Positions 61,404 through 64,000 of a DNA stretch of 64,000 nucleotides are shown in pieces; the first letter of the stretch is position 1; every line of letters begins with the position of its first letter. Under the pieces are notes generated by a model, which was not told where the DNA came from, ran no database searches, and saw only the letters and a program-made list of their open reading frames with translations. The position numbers and the translations under genes were made by a program. The stretch comes from Geosiphon pyriformis (Eukaryota > Glomeromycota > Glomeromycetes > Archaeosporales > Geosiphonaceae), in contig JAAOMT010000276.1 in NCBI GenBank assembly GCA_016748015.1, forward strand, positions 34,903 through 98,902, in the 5' to 3' direction.

Positions 61404-62087
61404 TCAAAGAATGTTCATCAGTGCTACGGAACCTATAGATAGACCACACATGACCACTGGTGTCCACCAATTCCAAATAGGCCACACACATACACAAAGC
61501 CCTATAAACCCAAATAACATGGCGAACGCTGCGAATGGTATGAAACGACGCAATATGGGATCATGTTCCATAGCACCATAATTTGGTAATGGGGACCCGA
61601 GAAAGAATGGCCGGTAGAATTGCAAGTAGCAAAAAATGCCAAAGGTTGTTGACAGAGAAACCAAAGACATATAAAATAAAGGTCTAAGAGGAATTAAACA
61701 AGAATTTCAGCATTGGAACTAGATTTAATAAAAGGTTTATTTACAGACTTCGGATTTTTTAAAGATTTGATTGAGCATTAAAAGATCAAGGATAAATAAA
61801 TTGGACTTTCAATTCAGTCTTTGAATATATAGATTCTCTTACCTAAGGTATGATTTCTCCCACCCCAGAACCTCCACCACGCCATCGTACACTTCAAACC
61901 ACCATAAAATAAAAAAAGCAACAACGACCCATTTTATTGAGGCGTTGAAACGTTGAATACGTGATTTACGAGGTTTTCGACGTTGCGGTTCTGGGGTGGA
62001 GAGAAGTTCATAACCAACATCTACAAACCCTGGTGACAAATCGCCGTTACGATGGCGTACGTCTTTGAGGGAAACTGGAGCAGACAT
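61404..62087 (-). CDS. TMEM128-like four-helix membrane protein
   Basis: Two exons, 62,087-61,843 and 61,683-61,404, joined across a 159-nt GT-AG intron that splits an Arg codon, give 174 residues. After a basic N-terminus (RRKPRKSRIQR, about 36-46) there are four hydrophobic segments: WVVVAFFILWWFEVY, FYMSLVSLSTTFGIFCYLQFY, RRFIPFAAFAMLFGFIGLC, and WWTPVVMCGLSIGSVALMNIL. The order and the Trp-rich WPIWNWWTP motif between helices 3 and 4 resemble TMEM128, a small endomembrane protein of about 165 residues whose molecular role is not well defined. The stop lies about 160 bp upstream of the PFKFB start on the same strand. The start ATG is the first in frame. Confidence 0.72.
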
Positions 62088-62298
62088 TGAAAATTATAAC
62101 CTAGATCAATATTCTGACTTCATATAAACAACTAAATAAATAGATGTTTGCTCAAACTTGTCATCATTGTGATTATGATTTATTTTGTTAACCAAATTTA
62201 GAACATTTTGTCATGAGGATAATCCTAGAAGGAAATATCTGGCCTTTGGGTTTAGGATAGAATTATTATTTTTACTCAACGGTTCGAATTTTTTTCTG
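62088..62298. promoter_or_regulatory. Candidate bidirectional promoter (TMEM128-like / exchanger)
   Basis: Only 211 bp separate the divergent start codons of the TMEM128-like gene (-) and the exchanger gene (+), so both promoters must overlap or lie inside untranslated regions. I see no specific element that I can name. Confidence 0.5.
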
Positions 62299-64000
62299 AT
62301 GCCTTTAATGAACCGGCGTACATACTTTCTATTTTTATGCTTGTTCATTTTCACTACAACCTTAAAATTCGTCTTCAAGGGAAATTTTAATAAAGGACAT
62401 AATCACGCGTTTTTCACTCCGTCGTTGGGTTCGATCTCTAAAATCTCATTTGCGAAAAGATCCTTGCTGCAGTTTCAGGGTGAATCAGCCTTCTCTGAAA
62501 TTAATACGACTACAGCGGAAAATCTTTACTTTGATCCACTAAAGTTACGCTTTGAGGTAGGCGTTTCATGAAAGAGTCTGGTCTTGGAAACGCAACTTTT
62601 TCTTAGTCGATTTCATAAGATTAGCGCTTCAAAGGGAGAACTTTAGGGATTATTCGTGGTGTGATTGAAATTTTCTCAAACAGCGTCATCAAGTTAATTT
62701 TGTACGCTATATTGGAATCAATAACCATATTCTTAATCTGATGGAAACTGTAAATTCGCCATGAATTTATAAGAGCTAGATCAAATTACACCACGAATAC
62801 ATTGCCTATATTCTCCGGCCAACCCAAAACGTGAAAAATATGGAACGCTGGGAAACTTTGGGATCACATATTAAGACGCGTCCTCTTTTGGATTCATACT
62901 TAAACAGTGTGACAACATATATGATCATAAAGACAAATGCGCATTCGTTCGAAGACATTGTAAAAAGTACTCCTCGGGCCTGTTCAACTATCTAGAATTC
63001 TACTTTTGTGGATTAGATGCATTGAAGTTGATAATACTTTCGTTTCTTGTAAGTCTATTGTGTGTGGGTCTCTATTTCTCTTATTTTCTTTGCGATTAAT
63101 ATGTTAATTACCCTCTATTGGTCTTATAAGTTCACTTGGCTGCTTTTCCTTTTCGGTTTCGTTGGGGTGGCAGCTTCTGATTTTTTTTGTCCTAATTTAA
63201 GTACTATTGCTGCAAAATTGAACCTTTCCGAGAGTATGGTAAATACTAGAATAATGGTTTATATTTAAAATTTTAAGTCTCATCAACAATTTTCATTATA
63301 AACTCTGGGAATCGATGAAATGTTGACCTTGAAAAAGGCAGGTGTAACCTTTTTAGCATTCGGAAATGGATCACCAGATGTATTTAGTACATTTAGTGCC
63401 ATGTCGAATTTTTCTGGATCTCTGGCTATTGGAGAATTAATTGGTGCTGCTAGTTTCATTTCGTCAGTAGTCGCCGGCTCAATGGCTGTGATAACACCCT
63501 TCCATGTAACCAGAGTACCATTCATCCGTGACTTATTATTCTTTACTGGAGCTATTCTTTTCCTTGTATGCATTATATGGGATGGAGAGATTCATCTTTG
63601 GGAGAGCGTCAGTCTTGTCTTATTTTACTTGATATATGTTAGTGTAGTAGTTGTGGGAACATGGTGGGTTAAACGTAATAAAAGAAGACGGTGGCTTGAA
63701 CAGAAGGCTCGAGAAGAATATACACATGTGATGGAGGAAATTTTACCCGAAAACATAGGTATTGTTAATGAAGATTATGGTATAACCTGTCGTTTTGAAT
63801 TGTTTTTTTTTCATTTATTGATCATCTAAAACAACCTGAAAGATGAACAAGATGCTTATGGGTATGACGCCTACAGTGAAACCGATCTTTTGTTACCAGA
63901 GGGGGAACATGATGAGAACTTTCATGGAGCTTCAAGTCCTATATCAATGATGGCCCTCTCTCAGTATGGAGAGAATACAGAAGGAGATGCATATTTCTCA
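62299..64000 (+). CDS. Na+/Ca2+ exchanger family (CCX/NCLX-type), 5' part
   Basis: This cation/Ca2+ exchanger of the SLC8B1/NCLX and fungal CCX type moves Ca2+ against Na+ or H+ across an organelle membrane, mitochondrial or ER/vacuolar. Traced exons are 62,299-62,556, 62,908-63,048, 63,131-63,238, 63,338-63,779 and 63,843 to the window edge, all in frame across GT-AG introns of 351, 82, 99 and 63 nt. The N-terminus has a hydrophobic signal-anchor. Then come the Cys-rich CDNIYDHKDKCAFVRRHC and YLEFYFC segment, ASDFFCPNLSTIA, and the alpha-1 repeat FLAFGNGSPDVFS followed by GELIGAASF. More helices and a basic loop follow, then an acidic cytosolic loop (YDAYSETDLLLPEGEHDE). The alpha-2 repeat lies beyond the window. 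An in-frame ATG at 62,308 is an alternative start. The first intron is long, and an extra small exon there cannot be excluded. Confidence 0.88.
62651..62799. repeat. Short inverted repeat inside exchanger intron 1
   Basis: TATTCGTGGTGTGATT at 62,651-62,666 recurs as its reverse complement at 62,784-62,799 with one mismatch in 16, spanning 149 bp. It lies wholly within the unusually long first intron and could be the termini of a small MITE-like insertion or a hairpin. Confidence 0.6.

Noticed and set aside
61351-61581. Plus-strand frame overlapping the TMEM128-like gene
   Set aside because: Antisense to a clear four-helix coding sequence, with no domain of its own.

Overview
The window looks like a nuclear contig from an AT-rich, repeat-rich early-diverging fungus. 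The evidence is a fungal-type plasma-membrane H+-ATPase, a PFKFB gene with about 18 mostly 60-110 nt introns, a eukaryotic tRNA-Ala, GT-AG introns in every host gene, abundant microsatellites, and nested Ty3/gypsy and LINE retroelements. A Mucoromycota or Glomeromycotina-type genome fits best, but this is inference; nothing in the window fixes the species.

Region 1 (1-15,150) is AT-rich and sparse in genes. It holds one well-supported protein gene, a P-type H+-ATPase (PMA1-like, 6,987-9,961, one intron), and one tRNA-Ala(AGC) at 11,238-11,310 on the minus strand. The rest is non-coding sequence with an exceptional density of perfect microsatellites and a 57-bp tandem duplication. A 20-N assembly gap next to a C-homopolymer sits at 15,147-15,188.

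Region 2 (about 15,190-55,870) is a 40-kb transposon island with no intact host gene. From left to right it holds: a 5'-truncated LINE (RT, RNase H, Cys/His motif) split by a solo LTR; an extremely decayed second LINE copy; an LTR fragment; an old minus-strand Ty3/gypsy copy (element C) into which a younger copy of the same lineage (element F1, 27,111-35,925) has inserted with a 4-bp duplication; a plus-strand relative with two 971-bp LTRs (element F2, 38,079-47,955); a heavily decayed 3' half of another copy; and one more solo LTR. F1 and F2 share an unusual layout: gag, protease, a Cys-rich zinc-like module, a dUTPase domain, RT, RNase H, integrase, and an unrecognised third ORF before the 3' LTR. 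Disabling changes are repeatedly of the C:G to T:A type, and CG dinucleotides are almost absent from the oldest parts.

Region 3 (about 55,870-64,000) is a compact host-gene island. It holds an RNase H2 subunit C gene (+), a bifunctional PFKFB gene (-, convergent with it), a TMEM128-like four-helix membrane protein (-), and the 5' part of a CCX/NCLX-type Na+/Ca2+ exchanger (+), which diverges from TMEM128 across 211 bp and runs off the right edge.

No operon logic applies. The host genes are individually transcribed eukaryotic genes (proton pumping, ribonucleotide removal from DNA, glycolytic control, membrane and calcium transport). The most novel material is the dUTPase-bearing retroelement lineage.
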